A DNA stretch of 64,000 nucleotides, from NCBI GenBank assembly GCA_000231825.2, contig JH720353.1, positions 51,565-115,564 of the forward strand, given 5' to 3'. This DNA is from Tetrahymena elliotti 4EA. Taxonomy: Eukaryota; Ciliophora; Oligohymenophorea; Hymenostomatida; Tetrahymenidae. Numbering within the stretch: position 1 is the stretch's first letter; each line of letters begins with the position of its first letter. The translations under genes were made by a program, and so were the position numbers. Positions 61,801 through 64,000 of this stretch are shown one piece after another. The notes under the pieces were generated by a model. That model made no database searches, was not told the origin of the DNA, and saw only the letters and a list, made by a program, of their open reading frames with translations.

Positions 61801-62496
61801 TTCTTGATTCGTCATTTACTATTTTTATACAAATTTTGTATAGTGATTGCAGATTAAATCTGTTAAAGAATCATCTTTAATTAAAAAGTTTAATTCATGA
61901 TCTCCATCTTTGAATTATAAAAATTCTATTCCTTAGACTTTTTCTAATATCTCTAAAGAGTTCTAAAAAGGTATTGTTTTGTCCTTCTCTCCATGTATTA
62001 ACAAGATATTTTTGCCTAAATTGTTTTGGTTTATTTTATTTAATACATCATCAATTTTAATGTCAAGTTCTCCAGCTAATCTCAAAAATCTTATTAATGC
62101 AGGAGCTATCAAAACTATTGGACCTTTCCAATATCCATAGGCAAGTAATAATAGACCTATTCCTCCTCCCCAACTCTCTCCAAATATAATATCTGGTTAA
62201 TTTTTTAAAATAGCATCAGATTAGATTTTTAAACAGTTGTTTAAGCATTCTTATCCAGATTTTGAAATTTTGAAAAAATTTCTTAGTAAACACCTTGGGA
62301 AGCTATTGGTATTAAATATATTCCATCTAGACACTTTCATGCTTGGAGTCTCGCACTAAATGAAGCGTTATTCTAAATAAGGTTGTTTTTGTTTAATTAA
62401 ATCTCCTTCTAATCCATGTAAGAACTGTACTTTTAGTTCAATTTTATCTTTTTATATCTCATTTTTGCTTTAAAATATTTTGAAAAAGGAATTCAT
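61780..62496 (-). CDS. Alpha/beta-hydrolase fold protein (238 aa)
   Basis: Single exon from ATG 62496 to TGA 61780. The fold and triad are visible. The first strand is followed by LHGLEGD (oxyanion region, residues 26-32). The nucleophile elbow is IIFGESWGGGIGLLLL with S108. The acid is D172 in LLIHGEKDKTIP, and the base is H200 in FKDGDHELN. Spacing and length fit small cytosolic esterases or acyl-protein-thioesterase-like hydrolases. No signal peptide is present. The substrate is unknown; the tryptophan in the elbow (GESWGG) and the GDH motif are the most useful family markers. The 3' flank is duplicated downstream (61250-61465). Confidence 0.87.
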
Positions 62497-63776
62497 TTGA
62501 TAAAATTATCTCATAATTAATGTAAAAATCAACAAAGAAATGAATATAAGATTTATTTCCTTTATTAAAAAACAATTTATATATCAGAATTAATTTTTTT
62601 TTTCTTCATTTTAATTGTAATATTTTTCAAAAGATAATTTTGAAAATGCCTCTAATTTTTCTATATGAAATTTTAGATATTAATTATATCAAAAATGAAG
62701 ACATTTTATTTTAGTTTTTAAGAATTTCGATGTGATTTTTGAGACTAAAAGATATTTATTAGGTCTATTAGGTAATTAAGACAAAAGGAGTGTTTTAGTT
62801 AGGACTACTATTAATTAGATAGGATATTTTTAAAGAGGTATTATAAAATAATAAATAATATAGTAAATTTTATAATCAAACAAATCACTTTTTATCAGAT
62901 TAATTTATGATTCTCATCTAATTTAGCTTTTATAGACTTAGAAATTTCTATTTTTAAACAACTTTTTAAAATATATTATGGAATAATCTTCATCAAAATA
63001 CTTTTTATTCTATTAAAGCTATCTATTTCAGATTATCTATACAAAACAATAAAAGAAAACGTGAGTGAAAATTAAAAAAATAAACAGAATTAGATATTAA
63101 TAATACATAAATTATCCATGGATCAAAATTTACAAATATCTCATGATATCATAAATTTTATTTATGTATTTATATTTATTTTTCGAGATTGAAAACTGAT
63201 ATTTTTTAATGATGTTTTAAATGAAAACTCAAAATATTAGGGATAAATAATGAGTGTTTTTTATTTTAAATGAAATTAAATAGTTGAATAGATAAATAAA
63301 ATAATATTTTAATAATTTTAATAAATTAAACTTACTTAGTTCCTTGATTTTTAGTTAAATTTTATTTAATCATTTTAAAACATTATTAATTTTAATGGGA
63401 AATTAAAATAAAAAGGTACTTCCTTTCATAATAAAAAGAAAAAAAGAGATCAAAGTTAGCAAAAATTTAAATTGATCATTTTTATGTTTTTTTTTAAAAA
63501 TAAAAATTATTTAGCATTTACTTATTTAAAATATTCTTAAAATGTTTTATTGAGTTGTATTTCTTAATTATTTTTTTTTTACCGTTTTTATTATTTTCTC
63601 TTTAGATTCTAATGAGCCTAACTATTTAAAAACGATTACTTATTTTGATTAAAACGCAAAAAAAAAAAAGAATTGATCTAAAGAAAGAAAATTTAAAGAA
63701 AAATTAATATTTCAGAGTAATTAATAAAAAAAAATATAATTACTATTTATCATTTTCTAAGTAAATTTACATTAAA
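62497..63776. other. Intergenic region, divergent promoters
   Basis: About 1.28 kb between divergent genes. AT-rich with long A/T homopolymers (for example 63567-63580 and 63658-63670). No gene or RNA is recognised. Confidence 0.5.
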
Positions 63777-64000
63777 ATGAGATATATTTCATTACTGCTA
63801 ATCGCTTTGCTTTTGACAAGCACATTCAGTGTTGTTTCAAGGTAAAATATCTTATTTCAACTTTCTTTTATCCTAAAATTTTTCTCATCTTTATCTTAGC
63901 AAGTCTCTCAGAAGACAAGATATAATACTTGCCTAAAAAGATGAAGGAGAAGCTGAAGAAAACCCTGATGATGGATCTTCTGGAGTTCCTGGCCCTGAAG
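63777..64000 (+). CDS. Secreted protein, 5' part only (runs off window)
   Basis: ATG 63777 opens a signal peptide (MRYISLLLIALLLTSTFSVV). A 58-bp intron (63842-63899, GTAAAA...TTAG) splits an Ser codon, and the frame continues SLRRQDIILAQKDEGEAEEN, then PDDGSSGVPGPE, to the window end without TGA. After the signal peptide the visible part is acidic and Gly/Pro-rich. The exon layout (signal peptide in exon 1) is typical of ciliate secreted proteins. Family cannot be judged from 50 residues. Confidence 0.7.

Noticed and set aside
1..64000. tRNA, rRNA, CRISPR, transposase, telomere or viral genes
   Set aside because: No cloverleaf-like GC-rich patch, repeat-spacer array, GGGGTT telomere run, transposase or capsid motif was found in reading both strands by eye; a tRNA or covariance-model scan was not possible.

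Overview
The window is about three quarters A+T and reads as protein-coding only when TAA and TAG are translated as glutamine and TGA is the sole stop. With the short AT-rich GT-AG introns (mostly 48-100 nt) and gene families typical of ciliates, this points to an oligohymenophorean ciliate, most likely a Tetrahymena-like macronuclear chromosome. Standard-code reading frames are therefore almost all fragments or shadows of the real genes. All gene models below were built by hand from in-frame codons and phase-checked splice sites, with no database search.

Layout. 1-16218 (+): two very large paralogous membrane proteins with a beta-helix-like, Cys-rich ectodomain and a multi-pass C-terminus; the first is cut by the window start. 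17026-32553 (-): a divergent importin-alpha, a multi-pass membrane protein, a giant 11-exon leucine-rich-repeat protein of about 2513 residues, and a complete nine-exon DDI1 (UBL, retropepsin-like protease, UBA). 33125-35803: a small-gene cluster of two secreted Cys-rich proteins sharing one cysteine spacing, flanking two nearly identical 570-bp tandem copies of a 60-residue Asn/Ser/Gly-rich protein gene. 37274-46073: a ZZ zinc-finger protein with a thioredoxin-like stretch, a ZMYND12/TTC29-like axonemal TPR protein, a small basic protein, an arylamine N-acetyltransferase and a tail-anchored coiled-coil protein. 46849-60816: a chromatin-leaning stretch with an E(z)-type SET histone methyltransferase, a Gln-rich protein, an acidic protein, a membrane protein with a possible HMG-like segment, a three-UBA protein and a ubinuclein/HPC2-like subunit of the HIRA pathway. 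61780-64000: an alpha/beta hydrolase and the 5' end of a secreted protein gene.

Most neighbours are unrelated single-gene units, as expected in a eukaryote; the clear local relationships are duplications (the giant receptors, the Cys-rich secreted family, the 60-residue gene, and two duplicated 3' flanks). No tRNA, rRNA, CRISPR array, transposase or viral gene was recognised. Two models (40625-42136 and 53533-55218) need either an unusually small intron or a +1 shift to stay open.
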